Assembly (NCBI RefSeq): GCF_900099605.1
Contig: NZ_FNDK01000024.1
Span: 1 to 43,598 of the forward strand
Direction: 5' to 3'
Length of the DNA: 43,598 bases
Source of the DNA: Alteribacillus persepolensis
GTDB taxonomy: Bacteria; Bacillota; Bacilli; Bacillales; Marinococcaceae
The notes under the pieces: generated by a model
The model's input: the letters and a program-made list of their open reading frames with translations, nothing else
Database searches by the model: none
What the model was told of the DNA's origin: nothing
Shown here: positions 1 to 6,677 of the stretch, one piece after another
How positions within the stretch are numbered: position 1 is the stretch's first letter
Layout: each line of letters opens with the position of its first letter
Position numbers and translations under genes: made by a program

Positions 1-8
1 GGGAATGA
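1..8. repeat. Putative attL core, 8-bp direct repeat
   Basis: GGGAATGA at the left edge is repeated exactly as the last 8 bases of the window, with the integrase ending 16 bp inside. Large serine integrases leave short identical cores, so this fits attL. The first 14 bases also read as a small inverted repeat, GGGAAT-GA-ATTCCC. Host flanks are not visible, so the true core could be longer or offset. Confidence 0.6.
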
Positions 9-23
9 ATTCCCCTTCCCATG

Positions 24-1607
24 CTATACGTAATAAGGGGAATTCTTCTTTGGCAAACGGGGGAAAATTGTCAGTTCAAAGTTATCCAGTCTTTGTTGTT
101 TTGTCTTTTTATAAACAGCTTTCTCGACAACTGATTTGAGGAGGGTGTTTTTCTTTTTTATATCCTCAGTCTGTGGGTATAAGTGAAGGACGTTTTCTAC
201 ATGAGGAATGATTTGTTCTTGTGCAGCTTCTTGATCCTGAAGAAGTTCCAGCTCTTTTTTATTTTCTTCCATTTGGTTCTCTGTCTCTTTGATGCGTTCC
301 GTAATATGTTGGCTACGTTCCAGAAAAGTTTCTTCATTATATATGTCTCTTTCGAGTAAGTCGAACAGCTTCATTTTTTGTTTGTTTAATTCCTTTAATT
401 CATTTTTTTGCTGCTGAATAGTTTTCTTAATAATATCGGCTTCATCAACTTCGTCAGATTCATGATTTTCCTGAGAGCTCGATACTTCTTCCCAGTTCGC
501 TTTGTATTGATCCAGCCACTTTTGTAGGCCTTCCAATAACCGTGTTTCTACATATTCTAATTTCGAGCTTCTGCATCCACAGTTTTTTCCATTATGACAT
601 ATGATAAAGACTTTATTGTCAGTATAAGGTCTTCGAACCATACTTTTTCCACAAAACCCACAATAAATTAAACCGGCAAGTGGATTGGTGACTTTACTTC
701 CTATATTGTAGGGGACATGATATCTGCTTTCCAATATGTCCTGTGCTTTTGCGAATAAATCAGGGGAAACAAGAGGTTCATGCTTGCCTTTCACATCAAT
801 CCATTCTTCCTTTGGACGAGTTTTGGAGTCTTTTTTCTTACCAGGTGTTGTAGATTTCTTTATATCTTTTCGTTTCCATTGAATACGGCCAGCGTATACA
901 GCGTTTTTGATAATCGCACGAACAACACTAGGCCCCCATTGTTGTCCCCGATAACTGGTAACTCCCATATTGTTCAATCGATTAGATATTTCACCGGTTC
1001 CAATTCGTTTTTTGGGATTGTCATCTGTGTACCATTCGAAAATCTTTTTCACGATGGGAGCCTGGTCTGGATGAGGTTCAAGAGTACGTGATTTTCCATC
1101 TTTTTTAATGGTGTAACCGTATGGAGGATTCGTTGCAATATAATTCCCTTCTTCAATAGAACGAACACGACCACCTTGCAGCCGGCGGTTGATAATTTTA
1201 AGTTCTTTCCTGGACATGAATGTCTCAAACTCTGTGTATTCCTCATCCCATTCATCGGAAAGATCATATGTTTTTCGTGTGGTAATAATTTTTGTATTGG
1301 AGTTACGAAAAGCATCCAAAATCAAGCCTTGTTCCTGCATATTCCCACGTCCGAGACGATCAATATCCATAACTAATACAGCATCGTACTCGTTAGCTTC
1401 CACTTCTTTAAGCAGTTCCAGCATTTCAGGCCGATGTACCAAGCTTTCACCTGAAACGATTTCCTGACGAATCTTTACTATATTAAGGTTCATCTTCTTA
1501 GCTATTTTTAAGAGAGCTCGTTTGTGTTTGCTTAAAGTTTCACCTTCGCCCCGGGCTTCTGCTTCCAGGTCTGCGCGGGATTTTCTAAGGTACATACAAG
1601 TTTGCAT
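24..1607 (-). CDS. int: Large serine recombinase (phage integrase)
   Basis: The 527-aa protein catalyses integration and excision between att sites. The N-terminal resolvase domain starts with a YLRKSR motif placing the nucleophile at Ser10, followed by the typical DRLGR segment near residue 84. A recombinase domain follows, then a zinc-ribbon with CGFCGK and later Cys residues (about 315-350), then a long charged coiled coil (about 390-470), the usual large-serine-integrase order. ATG at 1607 has GAGGTGA 6 bp upstream. It points outward at the left end, with its stop 16 bp from the putative attL core, the standard position for a prophage integrase. Length is normal and no damage is seen. Confidence 0.96.
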   Translation of the reverse strand: MQTCMYLRKSRADLEAEARGEGETLSKHKRALLKIAKKMNLNIVKIRQEIVSGESLVHRPEMLELLKEVEANEYDAVLVMDIDRLGRGNMQEQGLILDAFRNSNTKIITTRKTYDLSDEWDEEYTEFETFMSRKELKIINRRLQGGRVRSIEEGNYIATNPPYGYTIKKDGKSRTLEPHPDQAPIVKKIFEWYTDDNPKKRIGTGEISNRLNNMGVTSYRGQQWGPSVVRAIIKNAVYAGRIQWKRKDIKKSTTPGKKKDSKTRPKEEWIDVKGKHEPLVSPDLFAKAQDILESRYHVPYNIGSKVTNPLAGLIYCGFCGKSMVRRPYTDNKVFIICHNGKNCGCRSSKLEYVETRLLEGLQKWLDQYKANWEEVSSSQENHESDEVDEADIIKKTIQQQKNELKELNKQKMKLFDLLERDIYNEETFLERSQHITERIKETENQMEENKKELELLQDQEAAQEQIIPHVENVLHLYPQTEDIKKKNTLLKSVVEKAVYKKTKQQRLDNFELTIFPRLPKKNSPYYV

Positions 1608-1690
1608 AGTATCACCTCATTTATAATTATGTATATAAGACCGGTCTCTTGTTTCTATACAACAAAAAAGGAATGTACGTTCGTATGTGG
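1608..1690 (-). promoter_or_regulatory. Integrase upstream region with palindrome and LexA-like box
   Basis: The leader of the integrase holds a perfect 10-bp palindrome AGACCGGTCT (1638-1647) beside an AT-rich TATATACATAAT stretch that could be a -10 region. Further upstream, GGAATGTACGTTCG (1670-1683) matches the Gram-positive LexA consensus CGAACRNRYGTTYG at 12 of 14 positions. I see no clear -35 box, so the exact promoter is unassigned. Confidence 0.4.
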
Positions 1691-1691
1691 T

Positions 1692-1720
1692 AAAAAAGAA
1701 AAGCCTTTAAATTAAGGCCT
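1692..1720 (-). terminator. Terminator of the nuclease cassette
   Basis: On the minus strand AGGCCTT-AATTT-AAAGGCTT is followed by a T-rich tract, directly after the stop of the nuclease gene (1722). It separates the accessory cassette from the integrase, which therefore seems to be a separate transcription unit. Confidence 0.65.
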
Positions 1721-1721
1721 A

Positions 1722-2477
1722 TCAGTTAGTAAGTTTGCCATATTTAATTTCGATTTTTTGTAAAGCATCTTGCACCACACTATGTTCTAAAATGCCAATA
1801 TCTCGCAATCGCTTTAGTGAAAAGCTTAATCTTTCGTGGTACGGTATTGAAACTTCTTCATCTATATAGTCATCTTCTAGCTCATCAATAAGATTCCAAT
1901 ACTTTTGCTTTAGTAAAGTGTAAAAATTGTTTTCAGTAAGTGATTCCAATTCTCTTAAAGTGAATCCAATGATATATCTCTCATTTGATAGTGCTAGTTT
2001 TCTCCTTTTCCCTTCAGATAGAGTCCACATTGTTTTTCCGTGACTAAAAGTTTTATATGAAGAAAATATACCTAATTTCGATTTTTTGGATCGTAATAAC
2101 TCATATAGGTCAGCAACTTCTCTCACGCCAATAGAGTCTTTGTGATTTTTACTTTCAGCAATTATTCTTGTACCAATATTTTCGTGAATAAAAGTCGGTG
2201 TTAATCCGTCTATAAATTCAATAAAATGATCAATTTGGTTATCTCCAATATTGTAATTAGGTATGACTTTAGCACTTTCAAAGCGGTCATAAATAAAAGT
2301 CATTAATTTCTCGAGTGAATCCCCTTTTTCTTTTCTGGTGCCATATTCTATTGCTTTTTTAACATTGTCAATTAATTCATTAAATAATGGTTTTTCTTCT
2401 TCTGAGACAGGAGTCCAAACATTCCAATCCGGAGAACGATCGATGTATTGATTGTAGGAAACGGTGTTGTTTTCCAT
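1722..2477 (-). CDS. PD-(D/E)XK (Mrr-like) nuclease of a three-gene accessory cassette
   Basis: The 251-aa protein is probably a DNA endonuclease. The pattern fits the PD-(D/E)XK restriction fold: Glu56 in KGDSLEKLMTFIYD, Asp83 in NQIDHFIEF, then the Glu108-Ser-Lys110 catalytic pair in IIAESKNHK, followed by a helix (VREVADLYELL) and a beta strand (KLGIFSSYKTF). No helicase, methylase or specificity domain is visible. It is the last gene of a minus-strand operon, 8 bp after the 134-aa gene, and is closed by its own terminator. The position between integrase and immunity genes suggests a defence or exclusion role, which is inference. The nuclease fold is a confident call and the family is less certain. 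Confidence 0.75.
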   Translation of the reverse strand: MENNTVSYNQYIDRSPDWNVWTPVSEEEKPLFNELIDNVKKAIEYGTRKEKGDSLEKLMTFIYDRFESAKVIPNYNIGDNQIDHFIEFIDGLTPTFIHENIGTRIIAESKNHKDSIGVREVADLYELLRSKKSKLGIFSSYKTFSHGKTMWTLSEGKRRKLALSNERYIIGFTLRELESLTENNFYTLLKQKYWNLIDELEDDYIDEEVSIPYHERLSFSLKRLRDIGILEHSVVQDALQKIEIKYGKLTN

Positions 2478-2485
2478 AATATCAC

Positions 2486-2890
2486 CTACAAAACCTTATC
2501 AGGTATAACTTCTGAATTTATTTTTTTGAACGAAACTCTGATATCAGAGGTTTTTAATGAATAATCACACTCTGGGCAAAGATGCCCATTCTTAAGTATG
2601 AAATTTTTCAATTCTTTCTTAGTGGAAAATTCAAAACCATGAACCATTTCTCTGTCTTCATTTTCACAAAATATAATAAAGTTCTCTTTTATATAGGGAG
2701 ATACAAAAGAAAGTTCTATCAGGATAATTTTGATAATTTCTGTATTGATTTTTGTCTTGCGATAAAGATAATGCGGCGAAATATTAGTGCCGGGTTTTAA
2801 CAATGTCAATTCATCGTCGAGTATACGAAGGCGCGTTGGTGGAAGGTTGAACTCTTTGTTTATAGCTATCAAGTGCTTCAAGAACATCAT
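2486..2890 (-). CDS. Unknown 134-aa protein, middle gene of the nuclease cassette
   Basis: No family is recognised. The first 65 residues look helical and could form a winged-helix-like unit (NISPHYLYRKTKINTEIIKI). The C-terminal part has Cys75 and a CPEC pair (105-108), possibly an incomplete zinc ribbon. The start is well supported: AAGGAGGTGG lies just upstream of ATG 2890, although this places the first 80 bp inside the upstream 414-aa gene in another frame. This tight coupling suggests fixed stoichiometry with its neighbours. It could be an adaptor or DNA-binding partner of the nuclease, but no activity can be read from the sequence. Confidence 0.7.
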   Translation of the reverse strand: MMFLKHLIAINKEFNLPPTRLRILDDELTLLKPGTNISPHYLYRKTKINTEIIKIILIELSFVSPYIKENFIIFCENEDREMVHGFEFSTKKELKNFILKNGHLCPECDYSLKTSDIRVSFKKINSEVIPDKVL

Positions 2891-4055
2891 CCACCACCTC
2901 CTTTTTAGTAACTGACGTATTAAATTTCTTTAAAGAATAATATTTATTGGTTTTTAATACTTTATAAGGATGTTCTTTTTTTATTGCATTCTCATTTGTA
3001 AAAGTGTAGATAATACCCAGTGACGTGATGTCACCATTATCCCACATTAATTTAACAATATCCGCAGCTTCCGTGCGATTTAAAGCCTTACCTCTAGAGT
3101 TGGCTTTAAATTCTGTAACACCTTTATCTGATTGATGTAAAAATACACTAAATGGAGTACCAATGTCAATTCGACCATAAGCAGTAGTTAATTCGCTTTC
3201 GAGCAAATTGGATAGCGATCTTTGAATACGTAGTTTATAATCCTTTTTCTTAAATAACGGATCTATTTCCTGTATCGACTTAGTGATTTCTTCGAGCTTG
3301 GTTTGATTTACTTCTTCTATTATATTCGTTATTTTTTTATTATTATGATGGAAATATTCTTCGGTTATTTCAAATAAAGCATCCACAACCCATTCTGGAT
3401 CTTTTAATTCAAAATTCATTTCTGTAATTAATTTGAAGGCGCGTAAATGTATCCATGTTAAGTCATCCCATTCTCGCCTCTTTTTTTCACCAGCAACAGA
3501 TATCAAATTAACAGTAGGGTGCATAGAAAGAACGATGTGTTTTTTATCATAATCTATTATGAAGTAACTAAGGTATAAGTCGTTTTCTAATTTGAATGAA
3601 TTAGCACCATCTTCTTTAACTTGTAATTGAGCTGGAGCTGCGAAAGTAAGTATTATTTGACATTTTTGCTGATTCTCTTCAATGCTAACAAGTTTAATCT
3701 GATTTAGGTCTTCTTTGTTGATGTTATAAATAGGTGATATTTTGGATCTACAATTCTTCAGCAGTTTGATTTTCTGCTTTTTTTTGAAAAAGTCAGGGTT
3801 AGTTGGTTCATAAATAAATATAGAATTATTACCTTCCAAGTGTACATGGGATAGCCAGTGAAGAAAGTCTTTAAAGGGAATTACACCTGTTACCAATGAA
3901 GAAAGCACGTTTTGTCGATAATCTTCGAGTCTTTTTCCGGAAGCCACCCCATAATTCACTTTTAACTTGTCTAAGTGATTTGTATCTGTTTTATCCAATA
4001 AGAAGGCAATGTTCTTCTGCTGGATATCATTTAATTCATGGTATTCCTTTTTCAT
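2811..4055 (-). CDS. Unknown 414-aa protein, first gene of the nuclease cassette
   Basis: No known domain is recognised. The protein is soluble and mixed alpha/beta, with no membrane segment, signal peptide or Walker motif. Features seen are a conserved-looking LVTGVIPFKDFLHWLSHV segment near residue 55, a beta-rich centre (about 110-190) and a charged helical region (about 225-290). It starts at ATG 4055 with GGGAGGG upstream and leads an operon with the 134-aa protein and the nuclease. An untranslated 155-bp region upstream separates it from immA, so it likely has its own promoter. It is a candidate sensor or effector of a defence cassette, by context only. Confidence 0.75.
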   Translation of the reverse strand: MKKEYHELNDIQQKNIAFLLDKTDTNHLDKLKVNYGVASGKRLEDYRQNVLSSLVTGVIPFKDFLHWLSHVHLEGNNSIFIYEPTNPDFFKKKQKIKLLKNCRSKISPIYNINKEDLNQIKLVSIEENQQKCQIILTFAAPAQLQVKEDGANSFKLENDLYLSYFIIDYDKKHIVLSMHPTVNLISVAGEKKRREWDDLTWIHLRAFKLITEMNFELKDPEWVVDALFEITEEYFHHNNKKITNIIEEVNQTKLEEITKSIQEIDPLFKKKDYKLRIQRSLSNLLESELTTAYGRIDIGTPFSVFLHQSDKGVTEFKANSRGKALNRTEAADIVKLMWDNGDITSLGIIYTFTNENAIKKEHPYKVLKTNKYYSLKKFNTSVTKKEVVDDVLEALDSYKQRVQPSTNAPSYTRR

Positions 4056-4210
4056 GTTTTACCCTCCCTTATGATTATTCGCTCAGGCCACTTCGCGCTA
4101 TTAATATTTGCACCAAAATTAGAAACTTTTTAAATAAGCGACTTCTTCAGGGACCTCATATTAAGAGCGAGGTGAATAGATAGACGCGCGAAAATATACC
4201 TATAAAAAGG
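4056..4210 (-). promoter_or_regulatory. Intergenic region expected to hold the cassette promoter
   Basis: These 155 bp between immA and the 414-aa gene are non-coding. On the minus strand there is an AT-rich TTTCTAATTTTGGTGCAA stretch followed by ATATTAATAG that could serve as promoter elements, and the immA end forms a weak AAAAAGG/CCTTTTT hairpin. Neither is a strong consensus match. Confidence 0.35.
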
Positions 4211-4642
4211 TTAAAAAAATCCCTTTTTCAGGTGAGATACTTCTTTTGGAATCCCATAAATCGCGCTAATCTCTTGAATACTCAGACTTGTGTCTTGATA
4301 CGAATAAATATCTTCGTCTTGTAACAACAATTCCACAGCGAACGTGTTAGCTTCTATTTCAACTTTACCGACAGAAAAAAAGGTGTTGTTTTTTAGGAAA
4401 GGAGTGTTCACATCTGGGTGAAGGCAGGCATGACCTAGTTCGTGTGCGCAAACAAACCTTTGCATGCCTTCGTCTAAACAATGGTTAACGTGAATAAAGC
4501 GGATCCGTCGTGACGTTTGGAAATAACCGAGAGTAGATCCCAGGTTTTCATAAAGAACCAAAATGTTTTTCTGTGCTGCGATTTCGAAGGGGTCGTTGGT
4601 TTGGTATTTTGCAATTAAACGTTGAACGATATCTTTGATCAT
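4211..4642 (-). CDS. immA: ImmA/IrrE-family metalloprotease
   Basis: The 143-aa zinc protease has the HELGH motif at residues 67-71 (two zinc His and catalytic Glu) and a downstream EANTFAVELL helix with Glu97 as third ligand, the diagnostic ImmA/IrrE layout. In ICEBs1 the family member ImmA cleaves the immunity repressor ImmR and so derepresses the element. Here it lies downstream of an XRE repressor on the same strand, separated by a coiled-coil gene and a decayed repressor tail, so the repressor at 5822-6280 is the likely substrate. Start ATG 4642 is used. The family is confident and the target is inferred. Confidence 0.92.
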   Translation of the reverse strand: MIKDIVQRLIAKYQTNDPFEIAAQKNILVLYENLGSTLGYFQTSRRIRFIHVNHCLDEGMQRFVCAHELGHACLHPDVNTPFLKNNTFFSVGKVEIEANTFAVELLLQDEDIYSYQDTSLSIQEISAIYGIPKEVSHLKKGFF

Positions 4643-4668
4643 TTAGCGCCCCACCATAACACATTATT

Positions 4669-4935
4669 TTATTTGATTCGTTTCATCTCAGCTTCTTGTT
4701 CGATAGATCGGCGAGAAAGTAAATCAAGGATGCGTTCATGTTTTTCTTGGTTGGCTTCCATTCTTTTTGTTGTCTCATTTGTTTCCAGGACTGCTTGTTG
4801 GACTTGTCTCTGATTTTCTTTTAACTCGGATAGGTCCGTGTTTACTGTTTTTAATTCTGTTTCCATATCTGTGACTTTAGAGTCGATGTTCGTCACTGTT
4901 TGAAGAAGCTGCTCCAGTAATTCTCGATCGGTCAT
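4669..4935 (-). CDS. Small coiled-coil protein
   Basis: This is an 88-aa, highly charged, almost entirely helical protein with heptad patterning (TNIDSKVTDMETELKTVN onward), so probably a coiled-coil oligomer. No catalytic motif is seen. The preferred start is ATG 4935, preceded by AAAGGGTGAT; a GTG three codons upstream overlaps that site and is less likely. It lies between the repressor remnant and immA, 26 bp before immA, and probably shares its transcript. Similar small coiled-coil proteins occur in Bacillus prophage immunity regions without a defined role. Confidence 0.7.
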   Translation of the reverse strand: MTDRELLEQLLQTVTNIDSKVTDMETELKTVNTDLSELKENQRQVQQAVLETNETTKRMEANQEKHERILDLLSRRSIEQEAEMKRIK

Positions 4936-4951
4936 TTTAATCACCCTTTCC

Positions 4952-5220
4952 TTATTTCCGATATTTTTTCGGCGTGAATTTTTGTTTTGCCATACGTTTT
5001 GCTAGTCGTAAAGAAGTTTCAAGAGAGTTTATCAGTAATTCTTTATCCTCTTCATCTAAGTCGCTCATATCTTGTCCGTTAAGCGTAGGTTTTCCATTAT
5101 CGCCATTTAACTCTTTAATACTATTTTGAAACTTATTTTAAATTTCGCGTTCATCTTTCTTGGTTAGTTCTGGAAATTCTGAATTAATGAGGATGTCTTC
5201 TTTCATTTTTCCACTCATCG
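4952..5220 (-). pseudogene. Decayed tail of a second repressor gene
   Basis: The minus strand encodes a sequence colinear with the C-terminal two thirds of the intact repressor at 5822-6280: PELT(K/D)KDERE, then an in-frame TAA, then a stretch ending in LNGQDMSDLDEEDKELL and MAKQKFTPKKYRK. The helix-turn-helix half is absent and the TAA sits where the intact protein has a Gln/Lys codon. The last part is nearly identical to the intact gene at DNA level, with 77 bp perfect. It is a remnant, not a functional repressor. Confidence 0.85.
4980..5056. repeat. 77-bp perfect direct repeat, copy 1 (repressor tail)
   Basis: This segment is identical to 5862-5938 at an offset of 882 bp. It lies in the repressor remnant and brackets, with copy 2, the structured RNA and an orphan reading frame. 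Recombination between the copies would delete 882 bp. Confidence 0.92.
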
Positions 5221-5293
5221 TCGATGCTTCCTACGTAATGCGCTCATGCTCATCTATTTTTTATATTTATTTAAAAGCATTTTTTCTTGGCCC

Positions 5294-5566
5294 TCATGAT
5301 ATAATTAGATTACCGATGTCAGGAAGTTCAACTTTTGGAAATTCTGGTAATGCAGGTAGTTCAATCTGGGATGCAATTCCTATGGAGTCTTGCATGGATT
5401 TCATTATTGAACTATCAACCCCAATGTCAGTTAGTTTCTCTTGCCCTGGTAGCATGGATTGAGTGGTTGAAGCACTCTCTGACAATATCATATTGTTATC
5501 GCACGGGTTTTTTATCCCGTGCTTCTTTGTGTTTCCACAAAGTTCAGCATACCTGTTCATCCACAT
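5294..5566 (-). CDS. Doubtful orphan reading frame
   Basis: This is a 90-codon open frame whose first third overlaps the 3' end of the structured RNA at 5496-5745. The part beyond the RNA is low-complexity and acidic/proline-rich (ALPEFPKVELPDIG). No ribosome site of quality and no family are recognised. It may be the remnant of a gene that the RNA element entered, or it may be spurious. The following 5230-5293 stretch is AT-rich and non-coding. Confidence 0.25.
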   Translation of the reverse strand: MWMNRYAELCGNTKKHGIKNPCDNNMILSESASTTQSMLPGQEKLTDIGVDSSIMKSMQDSIGIASQIELPALPEFPKVELPDIGNLIIS

Positions 5567-5745
5567 GGGATGCCGGACGCTCGTGGACAGGTTATTGGTC
5601 CCCTTACCTCACTGTCTATGCGTTGCACCTTCCAGGGTACGGAGTAGGGGTCCTCTGGCTTGGCTCACGGTTACCTTATCAATAGACTTAGGCTTTCCAT
5701 GAATTCATCCGGTTTTCACCTAGAAATCACTTTCTAGGGCGGCAA
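5496..5745 (-). ncRNA. Structured RNA resembling HEARO / IscB-type omegaRNA, without nuclease gene
   Basis: The minus strand forms many helices. In order: CCTAGAAA-GTGA-TTTCTAGG (8 bp, 5719-5738); a long-range GTCTAT/ATAGAC pair (5682-5687 with 5614-5619); ACCTGT plus CCAC pairing with GTGG plus ACAGGT (5583-5592 with 5551-5564); CTTTGTG-GAAA-CACAAAG with a GNRA loop (5525-5542); and GCACGGG/CCCGTGC (5501-5522). Overall GC is above its surroundings. From memory the order and motifs resemble HEARO RNAs, now known as IscB omegaRNAs of IS200/IS605-like elements, whose guide precedes the scaffold. No IscB or TnpB reading frame is present. Family assignment is tentative; that this is a structured RNA is well supported. 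Confidence 0.6.
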
Positions 5746-5821
5746 TCTATAATACGGTATAATGTTTAATTTTATTTATAAAACGCTTGTTTCTGTTTTA
5801 AATTATAATTTATTTAATACT

Positions 5822-6280
5822 TCAATCAATATCCTCATTCCGATACTTTTTCGGAGTGAACTTTTGTTTTGCCATACGTTTTGCTAGTCGTAAAGAAGTT
5901 TCAAGAGAGTTTATCAGTAATTCTTTATCCTCTTCATCCATGTCACTCATATCCCGTCCGTCAAACGATGCATAACCATCTTTGCTGTTTAACCCGTCAA
6001 TCATTTCTTGCAGCTCTTTTTGGATATCGCGCTCGTCTTTATCGGTAAGCTCAGGGAGTTTTGCATTCCAGTCGGATTGGTTTTTGTCGGTTCTACCTAA
6101 CAGGTAATCCGTAGACACATCAAAAAAATCTGCTATCTTTTGCAGGGTTTCATAATCAGGGTTTCTTGTGCCTCTCTCATATGCTGTATAAGCGGGTCTG
6201 GTAATTCCTAAAATATCAGCCATGTCCTGTTGTGTTTTTTTATTATTTTTCCTTAGTTTAACGAGTTGTTCCTTTAACAA
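5822..6280 (-). CDS. XRE-family immunity repressor (ImmR/CI-like)
   Basis: The 152-aa protein has an N-terminal HTH_XRE domain (about residues 5-62: KKTQQDMADILGITRPAYTA, ending YLLGRTDK) and a charged helical C-terminal region ending in MAKQKFTPKKYRNEDID. The size and plan match ImmR-type repressors cleaved by ImmA rather than LexA/CI autoproteases; no Ser/Lys peptidase domain is present. The start is TTG 6280, with a GGAGGGTGGTG stretch upstream. It diverges from the Cro-like gene across a 156-bp operator region and likely represses the early promoter at 6376-6404 and its own promoter. A decayed duplicate of its tail lies downstream. Confidence 0.9.
   Translation of the reverse strand: MLKEQLVKLRKNNKKTQQDMADILGITRPAYTAYERGTRNPDYETLQKIADFFDVSTDYLLGRTDKNQSDWNAKLPELTDKDERDIQKELQEMIDGLNSKDGYASFDGRDMSDMDEEDKELLINSLETSLRLAKRMAKQKFTPKKYRNEDID
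5862..5938. repeat. 77-bp perfect direct repeat, copy 2 (intact repressor tail)
   Basis: This is the counterpart of 4980-5056 inside the C-terminal coding part of the intact repressor. The perfect identity, while the adjacent sequence diverges, points to recent duplication or gene-conversion-type exchange. Confidence 0.92.
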
Positions 6281-6308
6281 TCGGAAACACCACCCTCCAA
6301 TACCACTT

Positions 6309-6349
6309 ATTTTACTGTAACAAATAGTTACTTTAAACTATTTGTAACA
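6309..6349 (-). promoter_or_regulatory. Repressor promoter and 34-bp operator palindrome
   Basis: TGTAACAAATAGTT (6316-6329) and AACTATTTGTAACA (6336-6349) form an imperfect palindrome, 13 of 14 positions. On the minus strand it lies directly upstream of TAAAAT (6314-6309), a good -10 for the repressor gene, so binding would regulate the repressor's own transcription. The -35 element is not clear. Confidence 0.65.
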
Positions 6350-6375
6350 AAAGGAAACTTTTTTAAAATAACCTC

Positions 6376-6404
6376 TTGACTATGTAACGAAACGATACTA
6401 AAAT
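6376..6404 (+). promoter_or_regulatory. Early (cro-side) sigma-A promoter
   Basis: TTGACT (6376-6381) and TAAAAT (6399-6404) are separated by exactly 17 bp. The spacer is itself the repeat ATGTAACGAAACGATAC, which recurs at 6407-6423 just before the cro ribosome site. This is the best consensus promoter in the window and should drive the early genes. Confidence 0.85.
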
Positions 6405-6423
6405 TAATGTAACGAAACGATAC
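6382..6423 (+). repeat. Two 17-bp operator-like direct repeats
   Basis: ATGTAACGAAACGATAC occurs at 6382-6398 and 6407-6423, centres 25 bp apart. The first fills the promoter spacer and the second covers the start region of the transcript. Both share GTAAC with the palindrome at 6316-6349 but differ otherwise, so two regulators may read this region. Confidence 0.7.
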
Positions 6424-6436
6424 AGGAGGTGAGGGA

Positions 6437-6664
6437 ATGAGGGACTGGCTGAAGGAAATAAGACGACAAAGAGGTTACACTCAAGAGAAAGTTGCCGAAT
6501 TATCAAATATCCAAAGAGCTTACTATACAATGATTGAGTCTGGAAACAGGAATCCGAGTGTTTCTGCAGCAAAGGCAATAGGTAGTGCTCTTGGTTTTGA
6601 TTGGACTATTTTTTTTGAAAATAAACGTAACGAAACGAAACAAAATACCACATCAGCATCTTGA
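6437..6664 (+). CDS. Cro-like XRE regulator
   Basis: The 75-aa protein is essentially a single HTH_XRE domain (RGYTQEKVAELSNIQRAYYT... NRNPSVSAAKAIGSALGF). It starts at ATG 6437 with GGAGGTGAGGGA directly upstream and is the first gene behind the early promoter, divergent from the repressor, the classical cro position. The tail (KRNETKQNTTSAS) overlaps a second kind of repeat: the sequence CCACATCAGCATCTTGAGG at its end recurs before two other early genes (near 7074 and 7800). Confidence 0.88.
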   Translation: MRDWLKEIRRQRGYTQEKVAELSNIQRAYYTMIESGNRNPSVSAAKAIGSALGFDWTIFFENKRNETKQNTTSAS

Positions 6665-6677
6665 GGAGGTGAAATGG

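Noticed and set aside
780-1467. Plus-strand frames opposite the integrase
   Set aside because: They are shadows of the integrase gene, without ribosome sites or recognisable domains.
5294-5760. Group I or group II intron, or TnpB insertion sequence
   Set aside because: No reverse transcriptase, TnpB or homing-nuclease frame is present, and I could not place a convincing group II domain V or a full group I core; the HEARO-like reading fits the helices better. Remains open.
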